From the NCBI GenBank assembly GCA_963923035.1, contig CAWUKT010000018.1:1-64000 (forward strand): a DNA stretch of 64,000 nucleotides. Reading direction: 5' to 3'. The translations under genes were made by a program, and so were the position numbers. The notes under the pieces were generated by a model, which ran no database searches, was not told the origin of the DNA, and saw only the letters and a program-made list of their open reading frames with translations. This stretch comes from CAWUKT01 sp963923035 (GTDB lineage Bacteria; Bacteroidota; Bacteroidia; J057; JADKCL01). This document shows, one piece after another, positions 26,945 through 35,196 of the stretch (the first letter of the stretch is position 1; the number at the start of each line of letters is the position of its first letter).

Positions 26945-28855
26945 ATGAACCAAGAATTTCAACACGATCAAGTCAGCCAGGATAAAGCCATTGCCAATCC
27001 AACGGGGCTCGGGATGCTCCCCCCTCCTTTTTCCATCAGCGCCTCCCCCTCCGATGAGAAGCAAGCTCCCCTGCAACTCTCCTCAGAAGGAGAAACCGAT
27101 TCAAAATCGTCTCCGTCCTCTCAGTGGTCGGGCAACAATGTCCGCGTCAAACACCACGACCCCGGCAATCCTTACAAATTGAGGTCCGGGCCCAGCACCG
27201 ATTCCGAGATCATGGCCCAGCTTCCTTTCAATACCGCGGTCAATGTGATCGGGGAAGCCGCCCCCAATTGGCTCGAAGTCCTCACCGAAGCTGGCCAGCG
27301 GGGATACTGTGGTTATCCCAACAAGCACCTGTCGAAGAATGACATTGACCCCAATGCCACATTGCATTGGATTCAACCGGGCTCGGATGCCCTGGGGACG
27401 GCAGCCCAGTATTTTTCCCGAAATACCGAATGGGGGCGTGATTATCGCTTCTACATTCAGGTCATCGCCCACATCAATAATATTTCCATCCCCAATAAGC
27501 GGCGCGGGTGGAAGGAAATGAAGGGCAGCAACTGGAAAGCCAATACGCCGATCTGGATTCCTTCGCTGGCATTTGCCGTTGGCAAAGTGGGCGAATTCAA
27601 TTCGGGCAGTATCTCCCGCGAGGGAATGCGCGCCATTGAAGAGACCGCCGAACTCATCGAGCGGCTGAAAAACGACTTCGGGACTTCCATTCAGCTGGCT
27701 GGCCCTTTGATTTGGGCGGGACTGGACGAGGCGATCCTGGAAGGCCTTGAGGGTGCAGTAATGGAAAAAATCCGCGAGACGATTCGAGCCTTGGCCATTG
27801 TGGGCGGTGCGACGGCTGTCGGTGCCATCATTGGAGCCCTCGCCGGAGGCGCAGGTGCATTGCCGGGTGCTGCCGCAGGATTCAAAGTGGGGACGATGCT
27901 GGTCGCGCGGATCGAACTCTTCGAAGCGATTGTTGGAATCGGGCAATTGGTCGTGCATTTTGGGAAGGAACTGGGCCGGTACATCGACATGGTGTTTCAG
28001 GCGGAAGGAGACGAGGAGGCACTTGCCGCTGCGGCCCAGGTGCTGGCCAATGCTACCCTGCTGCTGATTCAAACGGCAGTGGAAGAAATCGCGGGCAGGT
28101 CCAAGAAAAAAGGGCCCGATGCTTCTACTCTGAACATGACCCCTGAGTCCAATACCCGGCCTTCTACTTCCCTGGAGACGGTAGATTCCACTCCAGCGGA
28201 AGTGACTTCCAAACGAGGATCCAATTCCACCGACAACCTGGAAGCGGAGGGATCTGTCACTCGTCCTGAAACTACTCCCCCGGTGGAGAGAACGGCCGAA
28301 GATGGCGTCCTGGCCAATGATACCGACACCGCCACGCCCAGCTCCCGGTCCTACAATCCCAGCGGGAATTTCCGAAAGACCCTGGGAACGCCCGCAATCA
28401 GCAGTCCCACTCCAGCCAACTCTACCCGCGGCTGGAAAGCCGGACAACCGATCAACAATTTGACTTCCGCCGGGAATGTTCCTACCTGGACAACAGTGAA
28501 GAGGAGATACTGGAGAAATGTAGCTTTCTATATCCAAAATGCAGATGAGCATTCTCAGGAGGGCAGACTTCGAACAAAAGCGGACAGCCTCTACTCTAAG
28601 GGTAATTTAGAGCGGATGGAGAGCGGAAAAGCACCGGTATTGAAAAACCCAGATACCGGCAAGGAAAATCCCTTAGAATTGGAGCATAGACCCTTCCCCC
28701 AGCGTGAAGGCGGACTCTTCGACTTTGTAGAAGTCAATGATACTGAACACGACGTCCTTGATCCGTACCGCAACACGGGGGAACCCCAATTTCACATGAA
28801 TCAATCGTTCCTGGAAGTTGGCACCATCAACAGCCAGTGGGCGCTGGAAAATTAA
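26945..28855 (+). CDS. modular HNH-nuclease toxin, eCIS-effector-like
   Basis: A 636-residue protein with no signal peptide. In order: N-terminal LPPPFSISASPS (residues 25-36), like the PPFxLxAS motif common in Bacteroidota proteins linked to extracellular contractile injection systems (eCIS); an SH3b-like domain (66-129, YKLRSGPSTDSEIMAQL); a LysM-like stretch (140-205, ending NTPIWIP); a Gly/Ala-rich hydrophobic zipper (281-335) suited to membrane insertion; a Ser/Thr/Pro linker (390-510); and a C-terminal nuclease domain (513-610) with WTTVKRRYWRN, NPLELEHRPFPQREGGLFDF and EHDVLDPYR. The last motifs match polymorphic-toxin nucleases of the HNH/Endonuclease VII (LHH-type) group; ELEH replaces the usual ELHH. 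No immunity-type gene adjoins: the next gene is convergent, 17 bases away. Confidence 0.75.
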   Translation: MNQEFQHDQVSQDKAIANPTGLGMLPPPFSISASPSDEKQAPLQLSSEGETDSKSSPSSQWSGNNVRVKHHDPGNPYKLRSGPSTDSEIMAQLPFNTAVNVIGEAAPNWLEVLTEAGQRGYCGYPNKHLSKNDIDPNATLHWIQPGSDALGTAAQYFSRNTEWGRDYRFYIQVIAHINNISIPNKRRGWKEMKGSNWKANTPIWIPSLAFAVGKVGEFNSGSISREGMRAIEETAELIERLKNDFGTSIQLAGPLIWAGLDEAILEGLEGAVMEKIRETIRALAIVGGATAVGAIIGALAGGAGALPGAAAGFKVGTMLVARIELFEAIVGIGQLVVHFGKELGRYIDMVFQAEGDEEALAAAAQVLANATLLLIQTAVEEIAGRSKKKGPDASTLNMTPESNTRPSTSLETVDSTPAEVTSKRGSNSTDNLEAEGSVTRPETTPPVERTAEDGVLANDTDTATPSSRSYNPSGNFRKTLGTPAISSPTPANSTRGWKAGQPINNLTSAGNVPTWTTVKRRYWRNVAFYIQNADEHSQEGRLRTKADSLYSKGNLERMESGKAPVLKNPDTGKENPLELEHRPFPQREGGLFDFVEVNDTEHDVLDPYRNTGEPQFHMNQSFLEVGTINSQWALEN

Positions 28856-28872
28856 TTACTTGGCACTGCTGA

Positions 28873-30117
28873 TCAGGGGGGGGGCGCCCGCTCCCCCAAC
28901 AGGGTCACCCGGTCGCCATTGCCCAGCCGCGTGAACAGCAGGTAATGCGCGCCACCGGTTTCGATCCGAAGTGCCGCTTGGATTTTTTGAACGGACAAAT
29001 CAAATCCCCGCCGGGTGAGGTTGGCTTTTTTCCATCCCCGCCGCTTCAATTCCTTTTTCAATTGCTTGGGCTTGTAAGGCAAGGCGTCCAAAATCCGATA
29101 CACCCGCCCGGGAAAATTCCCCTGCCATTCCTCCCCGAAATAGTAGCCATCCGCCCGCGCCATTTTCCCTTTGATCCCCAACTCTTCCCGACACAATTCC
29201 CCCACCACCCGGGCATGGTAAGCCGCATTGTCGGGTTCAAAGGCCATTTTCCCCACCAACTCCTCCATCTCAAGGTCGTCCATCGCAATGGAGATTCCCG
29301 GCAAGGTATAGTGGTGGTCCTGACCGGCACGGTGGAGGTGAAGGGCAACAGAAACTTTCTCCGGAGTTGGCGCATTGGGATTCCATTCGACCAGCACCTC
29401 TTTTACGCCTCCGTCCACCGCCACCACGTGAAATTGCAGGCTACCGCCCAAGGGGCTGAATTCGGCTTCCAGGGCGGACAGGTCGAGGAGGGGAGAGAGC
29501 TTCAGGAAAAAAATCGGGTGAGGTCCCTGTGGAAATTGCTGGAGGTAGGCGGGCAATAGCTGGGTCAGGTCGGGACTGTACGCGTTCAATGGCGTTTTGC
29601 GCGTGCCGGAGGAAGAGCGCCGATCCGGATCAATGACCACCAGGTCAAAAGCCAGTTCATGTGCCTCCAACAAAACCTCTTCGGCCCGGCCATTCCGCAC
29701 GGTGACATTGTCCATTCCCAGCCGTTTGAAATTCATTTGCGCCAATTCACACAAAAAGGGATCGGCGTCCACGTACAGGACCTCCTCGCAGCTCTGGGCG
29801 AGGTGCCAAACGTCCACGCCCAATCCGCCGGTCAAATCGACCACCCGCCGGACGGCTGGAAGGGGCTTCAACCGCGCGGCGAGCTCCGAAGTGGATTGCT
29901 CGTAGGCCCGGGCGGTAAACCAACATTGGTGCTGCACCCAAGTGGGAAGTTTCTGGACGGCCCGTTGATAAATGCGTAATTGGGTAGCCATTGCGGCAAC
30001 TGGAAGGGGTTGGCCATGAAAACGCAGGGCAAAGTCAGCGGGATCGTCTTCCAAATGACGGAAAATGAGTTCTTGGACATGGGGTTGATCGATGGCGTGG
30101 AGTTCTTCCAGGGTCAT
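28873..30117 (-). CDS. SAM-dependent methyltransferase with THUMP-like domain
   Basis: A 414-residue protein. A helical N-terminal region precedes the Rossmann methyltransferase core: VVDLTGGLGVDVWHLAQSCE (motif I), LYVDADPFLCELAQMNFKRL (motif II), and VVIDPDRRSSSGTRK in place of the usual catalytic NPPY. The C-terminal ~120 residues (YHARVVGELCREELGIKGKM ... KPKQLKKELKRRGW) correspond to the THUMP-like domain found with such enzymes in Bacteroidota, which implies an RNA substrate, probably tRNA. The exact modification is unknown. It ends with a run of eight or more G on the + strand at 28878-28885 (encoding the PPP tail), a possible slippage site. Confidence 0.82.
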   Translation of the reverse strand: MTLEELHAIDQPHVQELIFRHLEDDPADFALRFHGQPLPVAAMATQLRIYQRAVQKLPTWVQHQCWFTARAYEQSTSELAARLKPLPAVRRVVDLTGGLGVDVWHLAQSCEEVLYVDADPFLCELAQMNFKRLGMDNVTVRNGRAEEVLLEAHELAFDLVVIDPDRRSSSGTRKTPLNAYSPDLTQLLPAYLQQFPQGPHPIFFLKLSPLLDLSALEAEFSPLGGSLQFHVVAVDGGVKEVLVEWNPNAPTPEKVSVALHLHRAGQDHHYTLPGISIAMDDLEMEELVGKMAFEPDNAAYHARVVGELCREELGIKGKMARADGYYFGEEWQGNFPGRVYRILDALPYKPKQLKKELKRRGWKKANLTRRGFDLSVQKIQAALRIETGGAHYLLFTRLGNGDRVTLLGERAPPP

Positions 30118-30429
30118 GGGGTAAGAAATTTCGTGAAAAGAACAGAATAAATGGGGTAAAGGAGTTATTTATTCCTTGAATGTGGGGGCAACCTTGACTT
30201 ATCCACATTAAATTTCTACATTGTTAATAAGATCAGATGGGAGGAAAAGTGGGGACAGATAGTTCATTGGACAGGACTTTGCAAAAAAATAGGATCGTTC
30301 TTTGGTTGGAAACAGCCCGGTAACATTGCGTCTCTCCGAAAAGTGAAAGAATGGGATGTAAAAAGACGTAACGAATTGATTTTCCGGGCGTAGTAAAAAC
30401 AAGATTTCAATTAAAAAAACTTGGTTGCC
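30118..30429. other. intergenic region before the small lipoprotein genes
   Basis: About 310 AT-richer bases between the divergent methyltransferase and the first 37-residue lipoprotein gene. It should contain both promoters. I see no gene, no strong hairpin and no repeat. Confidence 0.4.
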
Positions 30430-30543
30430 ATGAAAAAATTCATTTTGATACTCCTTGCTGGAATGCTCATTGCAGGCACCATTACTTCTTGCACCAGCTC
30501 GAAGGCGCACTGCATGGCGACGAAGGTGGGGAACCACCGCTAG
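30430..30543 (+). CDS. 37-residue lipoprotein, paralogue 1
   Basis: ATG 30430 to TAG 30543 encodes 37 residues. The first 20 are a lipoprotein signal (MKKFILILLAGMLIAGTITS) directly before Cys21. The mature peptide is 17 residues, CTSSKAHCMATKVGNHR. The gene at 30661 has the same length and the same pattern: lipidated Cys, then K-x-H-C-x-A-x-K-x-x-N-H-R. It is closed by its own terminator at 30573. I know of no described function. Retention of an internal Cys and two His in so short a lipid-anchored peptide suggests metal or redox binding. That the peptide is expressed is supported by the paralogue and terminator, not shown. Confidence 0.75.
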   Translation: MKKFILILLAGMLIAGTITSCTSSKAHCMATKVGNHR

Positions 30544-30572
30544 GATCGTAAAAAGACAAATAAAATTGGTTC

Positions 30573-30607
30573 AGGTCTTCGCAATCACCGGAGACCTTTT
30601 TCTTTTT
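30573..30607 (+). terminator. terminator after lipoprotein paralogue 1
   Basis: AGGTCT pairs with AGACCT across 13 bases and is followed by TTTTCTTTTT. It separates the two paralogous small genes into independent transcripts. Confidence 0.8.
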
Positions 30608-30660
30608 ACCATTCACCCAAATTGGTGGTGTCAACGGAAGAGATTGGTTATATTAGGGGC

Positions 30661-30774
30661 ATGAAAAAATTTGTTTGGATCGCATTGGTTGCATTCGCTC
30701 TGGGCGCCACGGTGAGTAGCTGTACGGTAGGTAAGCCGCACTGTCAGGCTGCCAAGACGAATAACCATCGTTAA
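30661..30774 (+). CDS. 37-residue lipoprotein, paralogue 2
   Basis: ATG 30661 to TAA 30774 encodes 37 residues, with a lipoprotein signal (MKKFVWIALVAFALGATVSS) and a 17-residue mature peptide CTVGKPHCQAAKTNNHR. Against paralogue 1 the conserved mature positions are C1, T2, K5, H7, C8, A10, K12, N15, H16 and R17, although the signal peptides have drifted. It is followed after 16 bases by ytxJ and is probably cotranscribed with it, linking the family to bacillithiol-type redox metabolism by context only. Confidence 0.75.
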   Translation: MKKFVWIALVAFALGATVSSCTVGKPHCQAAKTNNHR

Positions 30775-30790
30775 TCAATCGCCTCTTTAC

Positions 30791-31126
30791 ATGGGCTGGA
30801 ATAAAATTACGGACTCCGCAGATGTGGCCGCTCTGAAGGCTGCTTCGACGGAGCGTCCTCAGTTGATCTTTAAGCACAGCACGCGCTGTGGCATTTCGAT
30901 GGGCGCCCTGTACCGTCTGGAAGGGGGCTTGGAGACCCTCGCCGAGCGGTTTGACCTCCATTTCCTGGATTTGTTGGCCCATCGTCCCCTTTCGAATCAG
31001 ATTGCGGCCGACTTTTCGGTGGTGCACGCTTCCCCCCAGGTCATCGTGGTCGAAGATGGCGCTGCCACCTTCAATGCAAGCCACGGCGTGATCAGCCCTG
31101 AGTTCATTTTATCCCGAACCAGCTGA
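30791..31126 (+). CDS. ytxJ: YtxJ-like bacillithiol-system thioredoxin
   Basis: A 111-residue thioredoxin-fold protein with one active-site Cys in KHSTRCGISMGAL, matching the monothiol HSTRCxxS motif of YtxJ. HASPQVIVVEDG corresponds to the cis-Pro strand of the fold. YtxJ proteins are thought to reduce bacillithiol mixed disulfides on cytoplasmic proteins, like a monothiol bacilliredoxin; the function is predicted from genomic association in the literature rather than well proven. Unlike the small lipoprotein encoded just before it, this protein has no signal and is cytoplasmic. Confidence 0.88.
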   Translation: MGWNKITDSADVAALKAASTERPQLIFKHSTRCGISMGALYRLEGGLETLAERFDLHFLDLLAHRPLSNQIAADFSVVHASPQVIVVEDGAATFNASHGVISPEFILSRTS

Positions 31127-31281
31127 TTGCCAACCACTTCCCTTATTCTCTTCGTTGACTGTATTTTTTCTAAATATTTATTTGGAAATCAAGGTCGGAC
31201 TCTGCATCTTTGCTGTCCCTTCAAGAGAAGATAACAACGCTGCGGTTCGCGCCCTGCGCGTGTACAAGCGTCAAAATACAT

Positions 31282-31357
<76 letters not shown>

Positions 31358-31391
31358 AGTCCTGATTCGTTGAGAGTCAGGACTTTTTTAT
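31358..31391 (+). terminator. terminator directly after tRNA-fMet
   Basis: AGTCCTGA and TCAGGACT form a perfect eight-pair stem followed by six T, starting at the first base after the tRNA CCA. The remaining ~260 bases to the next gene show no convincing gene. Confidence 0.9.
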
Positions 31392-31655
31392 TTCCCCAAC
31401 CTTCCCTTGTATAGAATCTCTTCCAACCGTAACTCCAAAGCATCATTCGACCCAAGCCTTCCTACTTCCCCTTACCCCATGACCGGAAGCCCCCCACTGC
31501 CATCCCCTTCCACCGAATCCCATTCAGACAGCCACAGCCACCGTTCGCCCCCGAGTGTCAGCGCCATTTACTTTGGGCGCATTATCCAAGGTTTCTTCCC
31601 ACATTTCGCAACTTATTGACAGGTTTCAGGTAAACCCAAACATACCAAACCCTTT

Positions 31656-33206
31656 ATGATTATGGAACTACAATCAAATGACGCTCAGAGCGTTAAATCA
31701 GAGGCTACCCCTATGCTCGGCGCCCACTCCTTTACTGGTTCAGCCGGAGCCCGAAAGGCATCGGCTCCCCCCTTTCAATTGAAGGCAAGTTCGGCCGGAA
31801 CGGTGCAAATGCGCGGTTACGACCTGAAGACCGTCATCGCGGCAGCGGGCGGACACGCCCATGAAACCGCCAATGGACGGCAAATGTCAACTCCCAATCA
31901 AATGGCGATGGAGGGAATCAAGTGGCATTTTTCCATCCCCAAAGACAATCCCCACGACATGCACCTCTCGTTTTACCCCGCGGAGGATGCTGACTTCAAC
32001 CACAAAATCCTCGATTTCAGGAGTCAATGGAATCCCCAATCGGAATCCTATGGCCCCGTTGCCCAGATCTTTGCCCAGTGGAAGCCCTACAAAAAACAAT
32101 TCGGGGCCATGAAGCAATTTGCCTCCGCCAGGTTTCAGGAGCTGGGAGTCGCCATCAAAACGTTGTTGGACAATCCTCCCCAAGCCCAATCCAATCCCTC
32201 ACTTGGCGACGACTTCATTTCGCTGCAACCCTATGACGATGGAATGGACATCGATTTACCCAATGAACGGTACACCCACGAACCGTTTCCGACCGGAGAG
32301 AACGAATACGAAACCAGCAAGACCCTCTTTTTCAAAAAAGACCCCGCGGCCCTTTCCAAGAGTACGCCGATTCAGCGAAAGGCCACCCACATCGCCGATG
32401 ATGAATCCACGGACGAGCACATGGCCATAGAAAACTCCTTTGAATGGTTAGAATTATCTGCACCCGACAACGTCAAAGCTGCCTATCGAGCAATTACATC
32501 CCATCCCACCCTGCAAATCTCCATTGGTTTTTCAGATCATGTAGAAGGTGAAGAATTCGGATTCAGCCAGATCCAGGGAAGTACCATTGCCATTCACCTC
32601 AGCCGGGAATTGATTCCCGAGGACGAAGAACTGACCGAAACGGACCTGCAGGCCACCATCTTCCACGAATTTATCCTTCATATCATGCCTGCCCTACCCG
32701 ACCTGTTGGCCTCGCGGGAGCCCCACCCCGATGAACTTCAGGAACATACCAACCTCGCTTCCTGGAAAACCTACCTCGATACCTGCCAAGCTGTGAACGG
32801 TTATGTGCTGTTCAATGCCATTTCCGATGGGTTCCACCACCACCACCTTTTCCCAACCTCCCAACAAAGCGCTTTTGAGGGCCTGCTGAATAGCTATCCG
32901 GTGGACGGGATGTGGATCAACCAACTCGGAGGGGGTGTCTTCGGCATTGGATTAGGAGAGTCGCTCCAAAACTACTTCATTCGCACTCCGAACGGGATCA
33001 CCTCCGCCCCGGACCTGGAAAGTGAATCTGAAAGCGACGATGGAAACATGATGCTGGACGAGCCCCCCACTCATGGGAATGGAGATGGTTTTATTCCCTT
33101 GCCACAGGAAGACCCCATGTCCATAGATGATTTAGACGATTCCCAACGCTATTTTGGAGGACCATTTCCCGCCGAGAATGAGTACGAAACTTTCCCTTGG
33201 GATTGA
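31656..33206 (+). CDS. large eCIS-cargo-like protein of unknown activity
   Basis: A 516-residue protein without signal peptide. Residues 36-47 read SAPPFQLKASSA and residues 238-243 PIQRKA; both are typical of Bacteroidota proteins carrying the eCIS core region (DUF4157-type), and the first matches the N-terminal motif of the toxin at 26945. A segment around 188-221 (MDIDLPNERY, then PFPTGENEYET) is repeated at the C-terminus, 478-514 (MSIDDL, RYFGGPFPAENEYET). A domain between them (260-445) has TIFHEFILHIMPALPDLL and HHHH. HEFILH has three residues between HE and H, so it is not the canonical HExxH zincin site, and I assign no activity. No immunity gene adjoins. Confidence 0.65.
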   Translation: MIMELQSNDAQSVKSEATPMLGAHSFTGSAGARKASAPPFQLKASSAGTVQMRGYDLKTVIAAAGGHAHETANGRQMSTPNQMAMEGIKWHFSIPKDNPHDMHLSFYPAEDADFNHKILDFRSQWNPQSESYGPVAQIFAQWKPYKKQFGAMKQFASARFQELGVAIKTLLDNPPQAQSNPSLGDDFISLQPYDDGMDIDLPNERYTHEPFPTGENEYETSKTLFFKKDPAALSKSTPIQRKATHIADDESTDEHMAIENSFEWLELSAPDNVKAAYRAITSHPTLQISIGFSDHVEGEEFGFSQIQGSTIAIHLSRELIPEDEELTETDLQATIFHEFILHIMPALPDLLASREPHPDELQEHTNLASWKTYLDTCQAVNGYVLFNAISDGFHHHHLFPTSQQSAFEGLLNSYPVDGMWINQLGGGVFGIGLGESLQNYFIRTPNGITSAPDLESESESDDGNMMLDEPPTHGNGDGFIPLPQEDPMSIDDLDDSQRYFGGPFPAENEYETFPWD

Positions 33207-33342
33207 AGGGGTGGGGGGAAATGAAATAGCAAACCTGTACCCGGACCGAAGAGCCTGAATGGCCCCGCCCAGTCCAGGATGAGCGAGAAGGGCTTTGTTT
33301 CCATCCAAAAAAAACTTTATTGAATTAAATAGTTCTCTTCTC

Positions 33343-35100
33343 ATGGATTCATTGAGTGCGTCTCGCCAACAAGGGAAAATAGCCTTTCCGACCCTCTTCC
33401 TGTTCATCCTATTGGTGGCCGGATACGTGGGGCTGTGGTTGGCCTTCACCCATGACCACCTCCATCCCCTGCTGACCGGTTTCCTCGGGGCTTTTCTGGC
33501 CTACGGAATGTTCACGGTTGCGCACGAAGCCAGCCACGGCAATATTTCCGGCGGCGATTCCAGGGTTCTCAGGCTTGAATCTTGGCTCGGGTGGTTCTCT
33601 GGTGCCACCCTGTTGGTTCCCTACGGCGCCTTCAAGGCGATCCACCTGGAGCACCACGCCCATACCAATGATCCCGAGCACGACCCCGACCACTACGTGA
33701 ATGGAAAAAACGCCGTGGACACCGCTTTTCGTTGCCTGACGGTCGTCGTGCACTACTATTCCCGCACCTTGGGGCGGGAAAGCCACCACAACGTCAACAT
33801 GAAGGCGCGGCGGCAGGAAAGCATCCTCTTTCTTGTGGGCATGTCGCTGTTGATTGGCTCCCTGATCGCATTTGGCTTCGGAATCCCCCTCTTTTTCGTG
33901 GTGATTCTCCCCGCGCTGATCGCGGCGCCCTTCCTCGGTTTTGCCTTCGACTGGTTGCCCCATTTCCCCCACCACAACATGGGCAAGGACCTGAATACGA
34001 GAATCATCACCATCCCCGGCCTGGAATACCTGCTTTTGTTCCAGAGCTACCATTTGATCCACCACCTCCATCCACGCGTTCCCTTCTACCGCTACAAGCT
34101 CAAATTCCGGGAAATTGAATCGGAACTGGCCCGCAAGAAATCTCCGGTGGAAGGCTGGCGGGAACAGGATGCGAAATTGATGCGGAGCGGCAATACCTAC
34201 CACGACATCGCCCAGGGATCCAAGTGGAACTATGCGCTCCAGGTGGCTTCGGTGGAAATGCTCACCCACGATTCGGCGGCGATCGAATTCGAAAATGTAG
34301 GTGGATTGCCGTTCCAATTTAAGGCCGGCCAGTACGTCGTGGTCTTCAAAAAGGTGAACTATGAAAAGATCAGCCGCTGTTATTCCATTTGCTCGAATCC
34401 GGGGAAAGGAAAACTCCGCATCGGAGTCAAGCGGGTTCCGGGAGGGTTGTTGTCGAATCAGTTATTGGATACCGTCAAGGCCGGACAAGCGATCCATGTA
34501 AGCGGTCCGTTTGGAGAGTTTGGATTGCAGGGAAACAGGGCCCAACATGTGTTCATTGCGGGGGGAAGCGGCATCACGCCCATTCTGTCCATGGTTCAAC
34601 AGGGACTTGCGGACACCGAGGCGAAGATGAAGCTCATTTATGGTTGCCGCTCCGAACACGATGTGATGTTCAAAGAGGCCCTCGCCCAACTCCAGCGCGC
34701 CCATCCCGAGCGTTTCGAATTCGTCGTGACCTACGATGTGCTGGTGGCTGAAAAGCAGCGGGAGTTGTTGGGGGAGGTTTCGGAAAATGCCTCGTACTAC
34801 GTATGCGGGCCGACCGCCATGATGGCGGCCTCCCAACAGGCCCTGGTCGCCTTGTCGGTGGATCCCCAGTGCATTGTGACCGAGGAATTCTCGCTGGAGG
34901 CCCCGTCGCTGACGGGGAAGCAGCATGTCGTCCGGCGCGGAAACATTTCGTTTGAAGCCTACACCTCGGAGACGATTCTGGAAGCGTCGCGGAGAAGCGA
35001 CCTGACCTTGCCCCATGCCTGTGGCATGGGGCAAGGTCAAGCTCAAATCCGGGGAGGTCAGCTGGAAGTCGGAGGACCAATCGGTCCTGTTGGAAGCTGA
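33343..35100 (+). CDS. desaturase-ferredoxin reductase fusion, C-terminus frameshifted
   Basis: Residues 1-280 are a membrane fatty acid desaturase or hydroxylase with three His boxes: HEASH (61-65), HLEHH (101-105) and HLIHH. Residues ~290-530 are an FNR-type reductase: RCYSICSN (FAD), GGSGITPILSM (NADP) and CGPTAMM. A [2Fe-2S] ferredoxin domain should finish the protein. It begins (ISFEAYTSETILEAS, LPHACGMGQ), but the frame then breaks and ends with an unrelated GQAQIRGGQLEVGGPIGPVGS. The expected end is intact in another frame to 35167. Such self-contained fusions deliver electrons from NAD(P)H to the diiron site; loss of the cluster should disable that. ATG 33343 was chosen over an ATG 16 codons upstream with no family support. 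Confidence 0.85.
   Translation: MDSLSASRQQGKIAFPTLFLFILLVAGYVGLWLAFTHDHLHPLLTGFLGAFLAYGMFTVAHEASHGNISGGDSRVLRLESWLGWFSGATLLVPYGAFKAIHLEHHAHTNDPEHDPDHYVNGKNAVDTAFRCLTVVVHYYSRTLGRESHHNVNMKARRQESILFLVGMSLLIGSLIAFGFGIPLFFVVILPALIAAPFLGFAFDWLPHFPHHNMGKDLNTRIITIPGLEYLLLFQSYHLIHHLHPRVPFYRYKLKFREIESELARKKSPVEGWREQDAKLMRSGNTYHDIAQGSKWNYALQVASVEMLTHDSAAIEFENVGGLPFQFKAGQYVVVFKKVNYEKISRCYSICSNPGKGKLRIGVKRVPGGLLSNQLLDTVKAGQAIHVSGPFGEFGLQGNRAQHVFIAGGSGITPILSMVQQGLADTEAKMKLIYGCRSEHDVMFKEALAQLQRAHPERFEFVVTYDVLVAEKQRELLGEVSENASYYVCGPTAMMAASQQALVALSVDPQCIVTEEFSLEAPSLTGKQHVVRRGNISFEAYTSETILEASRRSDLTLPHACGMGQGQAQIRGGQLEVGGPIGPVGS
35003..35039. repeat. perfect 37-bp palindrome at the frameshift
   Basis: TGACCTTGCCCCATGCC (35003-35019) is exactly inverted at 35023-35039 around the loop TGT. 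It lies where the ferredoxin CxxC codons should be. Confidence 0.95.
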
Positions 35101-35167
35101 AAAAGAGGCCGGATTCATCCTGACCTGCCTGTGCCGGGCCGAATCGGAGATCGAAATTGAGCGGTAG
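35036..35167 (+). pseudogene. out-of-frame ferredoxin tail of the desaturase fusion
   Basis: From GTC at 35036, in the +1 frame relative to the gene upstream, the DNA encodes VKLKSGEVSWKSEDQSVLLE, then EAGFILTCLCRAESEIEIER and a TAG. This is the end of a plant-type ferredoxin domain including its fourth cluster Cys (LTCLC). It has no start of its own, so it is the stranded 3' end of the preceding gene. Confidence 0.9.
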
Positions 35168-35196
35168 GCAAGCAGGAATTCACCAATAGAATCGCT

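Noticed and set aside
31407..31619. 70-codon frame after tRNA-fMet
   Set aside because: Ser/Pro low complexity, no ribosome site, no motif; begins next to the tRNA terminator.
32664..32681. HEFILH as a zinc-protease site in the 31656 protein
   Set aside because: Three residues lie between HE and the next H, so HExxH is not met, and no third ligand pattern is evident.
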